From Gemmatimonadota bacterium (GTDB lineage Bacteria > Gemmatimonadota > Gemmatimonadetes > Gemmatimonadales > GWC2-71-9): a DNA stretch of 64,000 nt. The translations under genes were made by a program, and so were the position numbers. Of this stretch, positions 51,792 through 61,064 are shown one piece after another. How positions within the stretch are numbered: position 1 is the first letter of the stretch; every line of letters begins with the position of its first letter. The notes beneath the pieces are model-generated. The model saw only the letters and a program-made list of their open reading frames with translations. It searched no databases and had not been told where the DNA came from. The stretch is taken from NCBI GenBank assembly GCA_029262195.1, contig JAJCZX010000027.1, forward strand, positions 68,677-132,676, read 5' to 3'.

Positions 51792-53489
51792 CTACCCCTG
51801 TGTTTTCCAGGGCTTTCTTTCGAAATAGGAATCCATCATTTCTCTTGTTTTGCCCGAAAGCAAGATGAGAGCCAGTAGATTGGGGAGGATCACAATTGCC
51901 AGAGCAATGTCTCCCAGGTCCCACGCGACTGCCGGCGCAATAACGGCTCCGAGGAAGTGAGCGCCGATGTAGACAATCTTGAAGGGCATGACGGCTCCCG
52001 GCCCCAGGAGGTAGTGGGCACAGCGGTCACCGTAGTAACTCCACGAGATTGCTGTGGAGATACCGAATAGGAGAACAGATACGAAAACGATATGGTGCCC
52101 GAAGTCTCCGATCGGCGAGAGCCCGCGACGGAATCCAAGCATCGTCAATGGCGCACCACCTTCAGGAGCATCGGAGTAGAGCAGAGTGTAGACCGTACCA
52201 TCGGGGCTCACCGCCCTACCGGCTGTGGTTTCGATAGTCCCGCTGAAGGGCTGAGTCTGAGCCTCATCAACAAAGAACCTATCCACCACCACATCGTGCC
52301 AGGCAAACGCTGGCTCACCAGCTGTGGTCAACTGCCTACCGTCGGCCACAGAAATTGTCGTCGGCGCGTCAGCCTCGACAACGCCCTGTCCGTCCTGCAC
52401 CAAATACGTGATATCGCCCCCGTCGAGTGACAACTCCGAAGGGATCTTATCACTCCACACTCCTGTCATAATTATGACCAGAGCCGTCATCGTGACGATT
52501 ACGATCGTATCAATGAAAGGTTCGACCAACCCCACAACTCCCTCCGAAACCGGTTCGTCAGTCTTGGCAGCCGCGTGGGCAATCGGTGCCGACCCCTGCC
52601 CGGCTTCATTGGAAAACAACCCACGGTCCACGCCCCAGTTCATCGTGACCAGAATGGCACCGATACCAGTCCCGGCCACCCCGGCCGACGGATTAAACGC
52701 CTCGCGGAAGATCAATGCAAACGATGGAATGAGTTGGTCGATGTTTAGAAGAATTATCGCCAATGCGCCCGTGACGTAAATTGCGGCCATTATAGGAGCC
52801 AGAAAACCGGTCACCTTGCCGATCCTGTGAATCCCACCGACAATCACTGCGCCAACAATCCCGGCCGAAACCAGTCCAATCACAACATTGGACATGCCAA
52901 GGGTGCTCTGAAGCGTGTCGGCGATGGTGTTCGCCTGTACGGCGTTGCCGGTGATAAAGGCGGTGGATCCCAGCATGATAGCAAAGAAAATGGCCATCGG
53001 TTTCCAGGCTGGGCCAAGTCCGCGTTCTATATAGTACATCGGGCCTCCAGACACCGAGCCCTCCCACTTGTGGCCCCCCGGGACTTCGACGTTACGATAC
53101 TTCTGTGCCAGCGTGACCTCTGAAAACTTGGTCGCCATTCCAAGAAGAGCCGTCATCCACATCCAGAACAAAGCTCCGGGGCCGCCGTAGTGAATGGCCC
53201 ACGCCGCCCCGGCGATGTTTCCTATCCCTACCGTTGCCGACAGCGCGGTGGTCAGAGCCTGGAAGTGGGTAACATCCCCCGGTTCATTCGGATCATCGTA
53301 ACGACCAGATGTGACCGCAAACCCGTGCCCCAGGTGACGGAGCTGCACAAATCCCAGCCGAATAGTCAGGAAGATCCCGGTGCCCAACAAGGCAATGACC
53401 TTGATCGGGATCGTCTCGCCCATGACCGGGATCCCAAAATTATCGAGGAAGTGCTTAACGGATACGATTAACTGTTCGAAACCTTCCAT
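51792..53489 (-). CDS. AGCS-family alanine (or glycine):sodium symporter
   Basis: A 565-residue inner-membrane transporter that takes up alanine or glycine with Na+. The family motif GNIAGAAWAIHYGGPGALFWMWMTA is near residues 95-120, with GGPMYYIERGLG, AVQANTIADTLQ and NEAGQGSAPIAHAAA after it. About 11 spans are seen. A soluble insertion of about 100 residues (near 350-450, starting VWSDKIPSELSLDGGD) splits the C-terminal membrane part, so this protein is longer than the 440-500 usual in the family. Confidence 0.93.
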   Translation of the reverse strand: MEGFEQLIVSVKHFLDNFGIPVMGETIPIKVIALLGTGIFLTIRLGFVQLRHLGHGFAVTSGRYDDPNEPGDVTHFQALTTALSATVGIGNIAGAAWAIHYGGPGALFWMWMTALLGMATKFSEVTLAQKYRNVEVPGGHKWEGSVSGGPMYYIERGLGPAWKPMAIFFAIMLGSTAFITGNAVQANTIADTLQSTLGMSNVVIGLVSAGIVGAVIVGGIHRIGKVTGFLAPIMAAIYVTGALAIILLNIDQLIPSFALIFREAFNPSAGVAGTGIGAILVTMNWGVDRGLFSNEAGQGSAPIAHAAAKTDEPVSEGVVGLVEPFIDTIVIVTMTALVIIMTGVWSDKIPSELSLDGGDITYLVQDGQGVVEADAPTTISVADGRQLTTAGEPAFAWHDVVVDRFFVDEAQTQPFSGTIETTAGRAVSPDGTVYTLLYSDAPEGGAPLTMLGFRRGLSPIGDFGHHIVFVSVLLFGISTAISWSYYGDRCAHYLLGPGAVMPFKIVYIGAHFLGAVIAPAVAWDLGDIALAIVILPNLLALILLSGKTREMMDSYFERKPWKTQG

Positions 53490-53587
53490 GACTCAAACCC
53501 CGAGGACCAGATGAATACCAAGAAATCAGGCCGAAGACTTTAACGAACGGCCAATTTATTCCAACTGACTACCCTCAAGACCCGCGG

Positions 53588-53607
53588 GGGTTGCACCGGG
53601 GCAACCC
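53588..53607 (-). terminator. Possible terminator hairpin after the glutaminyl-tRNA synthetase
   Basis: On the minus strand GGGTTGC pairs with GCAACCC around a CCCGGT loop just past the glnS stop. The stem is short of a long T run, so it may be a weak or factor-dependent stop. Confidence 0.35.
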
Positions 53608-53610
53608 GCC

Positions 53611-55947
53611 TCAAGCAAGTTCTTTGTCCAGGAGTTCTTTGACCAACGCGGGGTTTGCGCGCCCCCTGGTTTCTTTCATTACCTCCCCGACGAAGAAACC
53701 GGCCAACGCTGTTTTTCCAGCACGATACCTGGTAACCGTGTCGGTGTTGGCTTGAAGGACCCTCGAAACGATTTCTTTAAGGTCATCCTGATCGGACATC
53801 TGGGCCAGATTGCCTTCCGCTATGATTGCCTGCAAAGTTTCACCCGATTCGACCATTCGCGCCAAAACATCCTTGGCGACTTTGCGGGTGACGGATTTGT
53901 TGGAAACCATGGCCACGAGTTCGCCGAACTGTTTCCCCCCGAAAGGCAGTTCCCCGATGGTTGCGGCCCTGCCATCCCGGAACAGTTCATTGATCATCAG
54001 ATTCGACACGGCCTTCGGGTTGTCGTGCGTATCCAGAGCTTCATCGAAGAAACTCGCGACAGAGTCATTTGAGGCCAGTATGCGGGCATCGGCCGCAGAA
54101 ACACCTAACGCTTCGTACGCCTCCAAGGTCTTTTGCTGGTCAGCGGTAAGCTCCGCGATCTCGGAGTGAGCCTTTGGTGCTTTCGATGTCTTCTTCTTCC
54201 GCTCGATCCTGGAATCATCCCTGACAACTTTTCCCGCTGCCTTCGCGCTCACTTTGGCCCAGGTATCCCGTAGAGAGACAATTCGATTGTAAACGAGGTT
54301 GTCCGCGTTTGAATCAACTATGTCCGAGACAAAGTAGCCCAGTCTCTCGAATTGATATCTGCTCCCGGGTTCATCCTGCCCCGCATACGGCTCGATTCTG
54401 GCGTCCGAAAGAACCTCGATCGATTTCGGGTTGAGGTTGTCGATGAAATCGCCGTCTTCCGGCACGTCGTCCGGCTCAGACACGACAAACAGCCGGTCAT
54501 AGAGGCGCACCGTACATGGAAGGGACTCAGTCGCGGAAACCCAGTGTATTGTACCCTTGACCTTGCGACCATCCGGGGCGTTTCCACCTCGCGTATCGGG
54601 GTCGTAACTGCAGCGGACCTCGGTAACCTCTCCGCTTTCGTTCTTGATCACTTCATCGCAAGTAATGAGATAACCGTACCTCAGGCGAACTTCCTGTCCG
54701 GGGGCCAGGCGGAAAAAATCTTTGGGAGGAGACTCGGCGAAATCTTCTCGTTCGATGAGCAACTCCCTCGTAAAAGGAATCTCGCGGGACCCTTCGAGAG
54801 GCACATCGTGCGGATACAGTGGGGCTTCAAGGTGCTCCACTTCATTTTCTGGAAAGTTGATAATTACAACCTTCAGGGGGCGAGAAACACACATCACTCT
54901 CGGAACGCGCGGGTTGAGATCGTCTCGAATTGCGAACTCGAGCTTGCCGAGATCTACACGACTGTCGGAACGAGCCACCCCTACAAGGTCACAAAACCGA
55001 CGAATCGCCTCAGGTGTAACACCACGCCGCCTCAAACCCGCGATGGTCAACATTCGCGGATCATCCCATCCGCTCACGTGACCCTCTTCCACAAGCCTCA
55101 CCAATTTGCGTTTGCTCAGTACCGCATAATCGAGGTTCAGGCGGGCAAATTCGGTTTGCTCGGGGGGTTGTTCAAACCCGACTTCCGTCAACACCCAGTC
55201 GTACAATTCCCGGTTGTCTTTGAACTCGATCGAACACAGCGAATGGGTGATCTCTTCAATTGCATCACCCAGGCAGTGCGCAAAGTCATACATCGGATAG
55301 ATGCACCAATCATCGCCGGTGCGATAATGATGGGCACGACGAATTCGGTAAAGGACAGGATCACGCATGATCATGTTAGCGGCAGACATGTCGATCCTGG
55401 CACGCAACACACGGGACCCGTCCTCGAATTCACCGGCCCGCATCCGCCGGAAAAGATCCAGGTTTTCCTCAACCGACCTGTCGCGGTAAGGACTTTCAAC
55501 ACCGGGCTCCCGAACGGTCCCCCTGCCCTCCCTGATTTCCTCAAGGGTCAGGTCGCACACGTAGGCGCGCCCACACTCTATCAAACGCTCGGCGAATCCA
55601 TAGTACTTCTCGAAATAGTCGGAGGCGAATTTTGTGCCTGCCGGCCAATCAAAACCCAGCCAGTGGACATCATCCTGAATGGAATCGACGAATTCGACTT
55701 CTTCTTTAGTCGGATTGGTGTCGTCGAACCGAAGATTGCAGGTAGCGTTTTCATAGTCTTCGGCGATCCCGAAATTCAAACAGATTGCCTTGGCGTGGCC
55801 AATATGCAGGTAACCGTTGGGTTCCGGAGGAAAGCGGGTTCTTACGGCCCGTTCGTATTTCCCCGACTTGAGATCAGCGTCAATCTTGGCTCGTATGAAA
55901 TCGGTCGGTTTCGTGTTTTTTCTGTCAGCCACCTTCTGGCGCTCCAT
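53611..55947 (-). CDS. glnS: Glutaminyl-tRNA synthetase with C-terminal YqeY/GatB-like domain
   Basis: A 778-residue protein from ATG at 55947; an in-frame start at 56019 adds 24 residues and is less likely. The N-terminal GlnRS has HIGH-type EPNGYLHIGHAKAI near residue 40, DDTNPTKE and the KMSKS-type LSKRKLVRLV. After about residue 575 a Lys-rich linker (RKKKTSKAPKAHSE) leads to a 190-residue YqeY-type domain (KAVSNLMINELFR, then GKQFGELVAMV, ETRGRANPALVKELL), the tRNA-binding part also found at the end of GatB. The same fusion is known in Deinococcus. GlnRS implies direct charging of tRNA-Gln. Confidence 0.94.
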   Translation of the reverse strand: MERQKVADRKNTKPTDFIRAKIDADLKSGKYERAVRTRFPPEPNGYLHIGHAKAICLNFGIAEDYENATCNLRFDDTNPTKEEVEFVDSIQDDVHWLGFDWPAGTKFASDYFEKYYGFAERLIECGRAYVCDLTLEEIREGRGTVREPGVESPYRDRSVEENLDLFRRMRAGEFEDGSRVLRARIDMSAANMIMRDPVLYRIRRAHHYRTGDDWCIYPMYDFAHCLGDAIEEITHSLCSIEFKDNRELYDWVLTEVGFEQPPEQTEFARLNLDYAVLSKRKLVRLVEEGHVSGWDDPRMLTIAGLRRRGVTPEAIRRFCDLVGVARSDSRVDLGKLEFAIRDDLNPRVPRVMCVSRPLKVVIINFPENEVEHLEAPLYPHDVPLEGSREIPFTRELLIEREDFAESPPKDFFRLAPGQEVRLRYGYLITCDEVIKNESGEVTEVRCSYDPDTRGGNAPDGRKVKGTIHWVSATESLPCTVRLYDRLFVVSEPDDVPEDGDFIDNLNPKSIEVLSDARIEPYAGQDEPGSRYQFERLGYFVSDIVDSNADNLVYNRIVSLRDTWAKVSAKAAGKVVRDDSRIERKKKTSKAPKAHSEIAELTADQQKTLEAYEALGVSAADARILASNDSVASFFDEALDTHDNPKAVSNLMINELFRDGRAATIGELPFGGKQFGELVAMVSNKSVTRKVAKDVLARMVESGETLQAIIAEGNLAQMSDQDDLKEIVSRVLQANTDTVTRYRAGKTALAGFFVGEVMKETRGRANPALVKELLDKELA

Positions 55948-56147
55948 TTCGGTACAACTGTACTGGGACCCTATAAAGTAACAATGTCGACCCGCGACCC
56001 TTCCTGGAACATTTGTCACTCTGGCTATGTAGACATAGACTTAGGTAGAGAACGACCACAAAGAGGGCAGTTGATCAATCCGGGGGGTAGCTGTCCGACC
56101 GTCAACATCCAGCCATTAAACCCAAAGATGAGAATGCGGAGTTTCGG

Positions 56148-56474
56148 ATGAAAAATGAAAAACCGATACGAATGACCTACGCGACTTCGATGGTTCTTCA
56201 GGCCCTGGACCGGGGATTCCGCTACGGTTTTGACATCCTCGACGCCACGGGTCTGAGGAGTGGAACGGTATACCCCCTGCTTCGCAGATTCGAAGAGTCC
56301 AGGCTTGTAAGGTCGAAATGGGAACCGGTAACCGCGGCAAGGGCCCAGAACCGACCGCCGCGCAAATACTACGAACTCACAAAGTCGGCGGCTCCGTTGG
56401 TTTTGGAAGCCACCCGACGCTTTCCAACTCTGGAGGCATTGCCCCAGGACATCATAGTGAAAGACCTAACGTGA
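56148..56474 (+). CDS. PadR-family transcriptional regulator
   Basis: A 108-residue winged-helix regulator: MTYATSMVLQALDRGFRYGFDIL, TGLRSGTVYPLLRRFEESRLV (recognition helix) and RKYYELT (wing). PadR proteins that lie beside ADOP-type permeases usually control them. The gene ends 40 bases before the permease fragment, on the same strand, so this could be the regulator of a damaged efflux operon. Confidence 0.92.
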   Translation: MKNEKPIRMTYATSMVLQALDRGFRYGFDILDATGLRSGTVYPLLRRFEESRLVRSKWEPVTAARAQNRPPRKYYELTKSAAPLVLEATRRFPTLEALPQDIIVKDLT

Positions 56475-56514
56475 GATACCCGGGTTTTATACTCCTCCGG
56501 ATTGTCGCTCGCCG

Positions 56515-57426
56515 ATGTCGCGTTCCGCTCAGGGTTACTTCGCCCGGTTCGAGAACTACCAACCGGTCGACGGTGAAGAGGTTCGGGTCGAAGCAAATTT
56601 TGTTGGCGCCGACTATTTCACGACCCTTGGGATTCCGCTGCTTTCAGGAAGGGATTTTTCAGCGAGGGACCGAGAAGAAGCAATGCAGATAGCAGTGGTC
56701 AATCAGACAATCGTAGAAAGGTATTTCGGTGGGCAGGACCCTACAGGTCAGCAACTCAACATAATTGGGTGGGAAGTTGACATGACTATCGTCGGAGTGG
56801 CTCCTGATGTAAACCACGCCTTGCGCGACGACCAGGGCCCCTTTGTTTATTTCCCGCTACAGCAGCACGCAAATCGAGCTGTTCGAAGAAGCGCATACGT
56901 ACTGGTAGCGACTCCGGTCGACGCGTCGAACTCTCTCGCGTCAATACGATCCGTGGTTCGTTCTCTTGACTCGAGGCTACCGGTTTCCAACCTCACCACG
57001 ATGACGAATCGGAAAGCGGAATTCATGATGCCACAGCGGATGGGGGCCTTGCTGTTATCGGCGTTGGGAGGCCTTACTGCATTGCTAACTGTTATCGGGA
57101 TTTTCGGTGTGGTGTCCTACATCATCGCCAGGCGTCGAAGGGAGATAGGGATTCGACTGGCTCTTGGGGCTGAGCGCTCCGGAGTCGTTCGAATGATAAC
57201 CGCGGGCGCATCCAGACCAATTCTTATCGGCATCGCTACAGGCATTGTGTCTTCATTTGGAATGTCCCGATTGATAGCGGCGTTTATGTACGATATCGCG
57301 ACCACCGACCTGGCAACCTACGGAGTGATCACAATGGGGTTAAACCTCGTTACAATAGGGGCGGCGTACCTACCCGCGACGAGAGCTACGAGAATCGATC
57401 CGACTGAGTCCCTGAGAGCCGAATAA
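56515..57426 (+). pseudogene. Truncated ADOP-type ABC permease (FtsX/MacB family)
   Basis: A 303-residue C-terminal piece of an Acidobacterial-type ADOP permease, which normally has about 800 residues. It starts in the periplasmic domain (VEANFVGADYFTTLGIPLLSGRDF) and keeps only the second FtsX unit: AEFMMPQRMGALLLSALG, the coupling helix RRRREIGIRLALGAERS, two further spans and the C-terminal PATRATRIDPTESLRAE. The first FtsX unit and its four-helix region are lost. The region before the ATG (up to PadR) has no permease sequence, so a deletion probably joined padR to this remnant. Confidence 0.8.
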
Positions 57427-57460
57427 AAACGTCGGACAAAACCGGGGAGTGGGAGAGTTG

Positions 57461-57883
57461 TTAGACTTCCGCTCTGATCGCTTCCACGATCCGGTTGGTT
57501 GCGTCCAACACGGCCATCGCGGCAGCTTTGGGGACGGCGCCGTCAATCGAGCAGGATCCGGTGAGGCGGTAGACTCTTTCGTTGTCCGCCATAGAGATTA
57601 CCACCACTACGGCATTGATCTCTTCAAGCTGTTCTACGGCCAGGAGACCAATCTCGGCCCGGTCGTTGAGCGCCTTAGTCAACGCGTCAACGGCGGCCTG
57701 CGCCGACGAAGTGAGTGAGTCGTTAGGTGCCGGTTGGTCAGCAACTTTCGCAGAATAATCGCCGCTCTCGGGCCACGCAAGCACTACGTTGGCTTCCCAC
57801 GACCCGTCTTCCAGTTGACGGGCATCGGCTTTTTTAAATTTGATTCTTCGAGAGGGTCTTCCCTGTCCTTGATTGGAACTCAA
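57461..57883 (-). CDS. Hypothetical protein, unrecognised
   Basis: A 140-residue protein with a basic N-terminus (MSSNQGQGRPSRRIKFKK), then alternating strands and helices: WEANVVLAWPESGDYSAKV, then helix SSAQAAVDALTKALN, INAVVVVISM, YRLTGSCSID and helix AAAMAVLDATNRIVEAI. It looks like a compact alpha/beta domain of two repeats with a long linker. No family is recognised. It lies 35 bases past the permease remnant, on the opposite strand. Confidence 0.6.
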   Translation of the reverse strand: MSSNQGQGRPSRRIKFKKADARQLEDGSWEANVVLAWPESGDYSAKVADQPAPNDSLTSSAQAAVDALTKALNDRAEIGLLAVEQLEEINAVVVVISMADNERVYRLTGSCSIDGAVPKAAAMAVLDATNRIVEAIRAEV

Positions 57884-57970
57884 TGATTTCTCGCCATTTC
57901 AAGATGGATGCAGCAAAACCTACCCAAGTTAAAAACTTTCTGTTCCATCTCCAACTGCCAACACTCGATT

Positions 57971-58183
57971 TCAACCAAGACCCATGACCTGTTCTCTGGC
58001 TCTTCCGAAGAAGGAAATCACCGCCAGTTGCATTGTTTCGAACACCTCTTCACCGGGCTCGATCTTCAGCCGGACGTCGGCACCCGGCTCGCGCCCGACG
58101 ATAACGCCCTCGTCCGTCCATCCGCGCGGCGTAAAAACAGGGCTCGGCGTAATAGCAAAGCCTTTGTAGACAACTGACTCCAT
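57971..58183 (-). CDS. Small hypothetical protein, unrecognised
   Basis: A 70-residue protein from ATG at 58183. It has a beta-rich body (VVYKGFAITPSPVFTPRGWTDEGVIV) and a C-terminal helix (FETMQLAVISFFGRAREQVM). The longer frame to 58234 is not preferred because AGGA precedes the 58183 start. The family is not known. It is in the same direction as its neighbour at 57461-57883 and may be co-transcribed with it. Confidence 0.6.
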   Translation of the reverse strand: MESVVYKGFAITPSPVFTPRGWTDEGVIVGREPGADVRLKIEPGEEVFETMQLAVISFFGRAREQVMGLG

Positions 58184-58314
58184 TAATTTTTCCTGGAAAT
58201 GGTTGGCGGTTCCTGATATCAACAGGGAAATCAACGGTGAGGTTCCATCGGTTCTTGGCCGGGTGGGAATACTGTCGGAACCTTCTCGGGGTCCACAAAA
58301 ATTGAAGAAGAGAA

Positions 58315-58330
58315 GCCGGCCTACCGGCTC
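58315..58330 (-). terminator. Possible terminator of the YeeE/Mo-enzyme operon
   Basis: AGCCGG pairs with CCGGCT around a short TAGG loop on the minus strand, about 35 bases after the stop of the last gene. A pyrimidine-rich tract (TCTCTTCTTC then ATTTTT) follows. The stem is only 6 base pairs, so confidence is limited. Confidence 0.4.
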
Positions 58331-58365
58331 CGGGTTCTCGTCTTAAGCCCCCGGAGCCATCACGG

Positions 58366-59565
58366 TCAACAACCGCCGGCTTTTCGTCGCGTAGCCCCAC
58401 CCGACGACATCACCGGGGGTGGAGCGGCCACGGAAGATGCATCTATAACGGACCCGCTGAAGTAGGCACCGACTTGAGCTTTTCGAGCCGCCAACGCCCT
58501 TGCCTCAGCGTCATAACTGCCTGCTATCTGGGGTTCAAGCACTTCTGAACGCCACCCTTCCCAGCCACCCCTCATCGCCGAGTAAATTGGTCCAGCGGGC
58601 CAGGAAGAGGGAACATCGATCGAATCGGCGCCTTCGGAGAAAACAACCACAACCGTAGTTGCTGCCCCCGCGGTTGCTAGCACTGTCGGGGCGTCCTCGT
58701 TGATTACGACAGAGTACGCCTGCGGTATCAAACCGGCCTCTCTTTCCGTGGAATCCCTCGCATCCAGAATCAAAAGCTCCGGATCCCCCGCGATCAGCCG
58801 TTCTGCCACCTCAAATGCTGAGATGCTATTCATCGAGACTGATTCAGTTAGGCCATTGTTTGGGGCCCAACCGGTGGCCGCCACCAAAGCCACCACCGCC
58901 AACGCGCCAACAAACGCAGAATTAAGGCGCGGAGTCAGCCGGGTCCGGACCGGCGACAGCGGGAGTCTCTCAAACCTGTCAGAAAAGGCTCGCTCGACCA
59001 TTTCGGCTCCGAGGAATCCTGCCGCAGCAACTACAACGATAATCAACACGAAGTTGGTCGCTGAAAGATCAAAGACGTCATAGAGAAAGGACACTCCCAT
59101 GGAGCCACCTTCGTATAGAGCCTTCAGGCCCGGGAACCAATCCACCACCACGGCGAATGCGAAAGTGCCGACAAAGACCCCGCCTATCGCCACCCATCCG
59201 TCATACCGACCAGATGCTGCGGCAACGAACGAAGTCCCCGGGCAGAGACCGCTCATAACGAACCCCACACCCAGTAGGAACCCTCCGACCACCTGGGCCC
59301 ACACAAACGTAGGATTAACCCACATCAACGAAGGATCGACCAAGCCAATTCCGGCCAGTGAATAAAAGCCGACCATCGCCACGAGGATGGCGGTGAACAT
59401 CACTTTGAAGACAGCCATGTCGTACAGGTAAAACTGCGCGGCCAATTTCCTGGCGTTGCCAAATCCTCCTCGCTCCAGAGCAAATCCAAAGAAGACTCCG
59501 ATCACGATCGCGCTCAGCAGACGTACTTCGTCCGTGGCAAAATCTAAAGGAAAAATCGCGCTCAT
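58366..59565 (-). CDS. YeeE/YedE transporter with C-terminal rhodanese-like domain
   Basis: A 399-residue protein from ATG at 59565; the 4-base overlap with the upstream YeeE gene makes this start likely. The first 235 or so residues are a YeeE/YedE (DUF395) membrane domain with about eight spans and the motif SGLCPGTSFVAAASGRYDG. Residues 255-345 are rhodanese-like (LLILDARDSTEREAGLIPQA), but the active-site Cys of the CxxGxR loop is Ser (VVVFSEGADS). YeeE relatives import thiosulfate or sulfur compounds. Here the inactive rhodanese may bind sulfur species or partners. Confidence 0.88.
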   Translation of the reverse strand: MSAIFPLDFATDEVRLLSAIVIGVFFGFALERGGFGNARKLAAQFYLYDMAVFKVMFTAILVAMVGFYSLAGIGLVDPSLMWVNPTFVWAQVVGGFLLGVGFVMSGLCPGTSFVAAASGRYDGWVAIGGVFVGTFAFAVVVDWFPGLKALYEGGSMGVSFLYDVFDLSATNFVLIIVVVAAAGFLGAEMVERAFSDRFERLPLSPVRTRLTPRLNSAFVGALAVVALVAATGWAPNNGLTESVSMNSISAFEVAERLIAGDPELLILDARDSTEREAGLIPQAYSVVINEDAPTVLATAGAATTVVVVFSEGADSIDVPSSWPAGPIYSAMRGGWEGWRSEVLEPQIAGSYDAEARALAARKAQVGAYFSGSVIDASSVAAPPPVMSSGGATRRKAGGC

Positions 59566-60074
59566 ATCCACTGCCTCCTCACGAAATACGCAACCGAGTA
59601 CCCCCCCGCAAACACCATCAACATGAACAGCCAACTACCGGTGGCCAGTAGCGCGCCGCCGCTTAAGGCCTGACCAGAGGTACACCCTCTCGCCAGGGCC
59701 GCAGCAAACCCCATCACGACACCACCACCGGCCGCATAGACCAAGCGGCCTCTGGTTGAAATTCGCGGGCCCTTTTCAACCGTCGCTTTTAACCTGCCAG
59801 CCGACGCCGCTGCAATGAACCCGCCGAGGATCACACCGATAACTTCGACTATCAACCAGTTTCGCAGGGGGTTCGCGCCGTCAGCCACGTATTTCCCCAG
59901 AGCAGTGTTTTCAGTTGTCCAGTTCGGTGCCACTTCGGCGGTCCCCAGAGCAACGATGCGTTTTTGAAACGCGCTCGCTCCCAACCCCTGCCCTGCCACC
60001 AGAAACGTCGCGAGCAACGTCACGCCAAGGAGCGCTCCAGCCATATACGGATTCCAATAAGGTTTCGCTTGCAT
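59562..60074 (-). CDS. YeeE/YedE-family transporter, short form
   Basis: A 170-residue membrane protein with four spans. The family signature is ARGCTSGQALSGGALLATGSW, where the Cys is the conserved residue of YeeE-type sulfur transporters. The paired short forms usually make one functional transporter. Here it is coupled by a 4-base overlap to the longer YeeE-rhodanese gene, so the two probably form a two-part permease. It lies 20 bases after nrfD. Confidence 0.9.
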   Translation of the reverse strand: MQAKPYWNPYMAGALLGVTLLATFLVAGQGLGASAFQKRIVALGTAEVAPNWTTENTALGKYVADGANPLRNWLIVEVIGVILGGFIAAASAGRLKATVEKGPRISTRGRLVYAAGGGVVMGFAAALARGCTSGQALSGGALLATGSWLFMLMVFAGGYSVAYFVRRQWI

Positions 60075-60094
60075 TTCTCTATCCTCGCTACTCT

Positions 60095-61060
60095 CTATCT
60101 GAGAGCTATTGATTCAATCCAGCCCGTGTACTGCCCACCGTAAACCAGGATCCAGCGAAGGGCCAACCCTCCAGCAAGGACCATCAGTGCGGCACTCCGC
60201 CCCGGCACAGTCCCGTGTTTGATTTCGAGCCATTCCGCGAACAGGGGGGTTATCAAGCCGAGCGCTACCACCAAAACCCAGAAAGCAGTGGTGTACGGCC
60301 CACCTATTATCGATGCCAGGCCATCTTGAGATATTTGCGACCCGGTTGAAAGACCGATCATCCACAACGAGACGAGGATCAATTCCACCGAGATCAAACC
60401 CATATCAAGTTTGCCAAGAAGTGATCGTTCGCGGTCCGAGAGCCGATAGAGCAACATGAAGGCTGCCGCGGTCGATAGACCCGACGTGAGAAACAACGGA
60501 CCGAGAATCGCTGAATTCCACATCGGTCGGGCGCCCATTGTCCCAAGCAAGAGTCCCGTGTAAATACCGAGGGACGCCCCCGCGATCATGCTGACCAGAG
60601 CAACTCTCCGCGTGTTGGCCAGGGCCCAGTCAGAGCCTTTTGCTAGAAACGCGAAACGGCCCAGTCTACGCAGCACCGCATCCCGAACGTCTCCCGGCAC
60701 GGTTGTCCAAGCCTGGAGAATCACAACCGGATATACCACCAGGAGGATCCACGATCCCCACGACATCGGTGATAGCGGTTTGAACACCAGATAAAAGCGA
60801 AGCGCGTTTAGTTTGTGTTCAAGGTCCAGGAACAGAAAGAACATCCCCAGCGACAATAGAATTGGCGCCGCGAGCGGTAGCATGGCCATGGCCCGAGACG
60901 GCTCCTCGTGTTTTTTTCGCAACGTTAGTAAGCCCGTGACAACCATCATCCCAGCCACGATTCCTCCGAGGAAGAGATACAGCGCTACTTCCCCATGCCA
61001 GACATGAAGATGAGGATCAACCAGCGGATTCAAACGGGTAGAAGTCAGTTCTTGCATCAT
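60095..61060 (-). CDS. NrfD/PsrC-type quinone-binding membrane subunit
   Basis: A 321-residue integral membrane protein with eight spans, typical of NrfD. The N-terminus (DPHLHVWHGEVALYLFLGGIVAG) faces the periplasm. NrfD subunits bind menaquinol or ubiquinol and pass electrons to the ferredoxin subunit of molybdenum enzymes. GGAG lies 3 bases ahead of the second ATG. The gene follows directly on the ferredoxin gene. Confidence 0.92.
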   Translation of the reverse strand: MMQELTSTRLNPLVDPHLHVWHGEVALYLFLGGIVAGMMVVTGLLTLRKKHEEPSRAMAMLPLAAPILLSLGMFFLFLDLEHKLNALRFYLVFKPLSPMSWGSWILLVVYPVVILQAWTTVPGDVRDAVLRRLGRFAFLAKGSDWALANTRRVALVSMIAGASLGIYTGLLLGTMGARPMWNSAILGPLFLTSGLSTAAAFMLLYRLSDRERSLLGKLDMGLISVELILVSLWMIGLSTGSQISQDGLASIIGGPYTTAFWVLVVALGLITPLFAEWLEIKHGTVPGRSAALMVLAGGLALRWILVYGGQYTGWIESIALR

Positions 61061-61064
61061 CTCC

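Noticed and set aside
54352..56151. Long plus-strand frame of 599 codons
   Set aside because: It lies antisense to the complete GlnRS-YqeY gene, has no recognisable domain, and reads as a shadow of the real gene.
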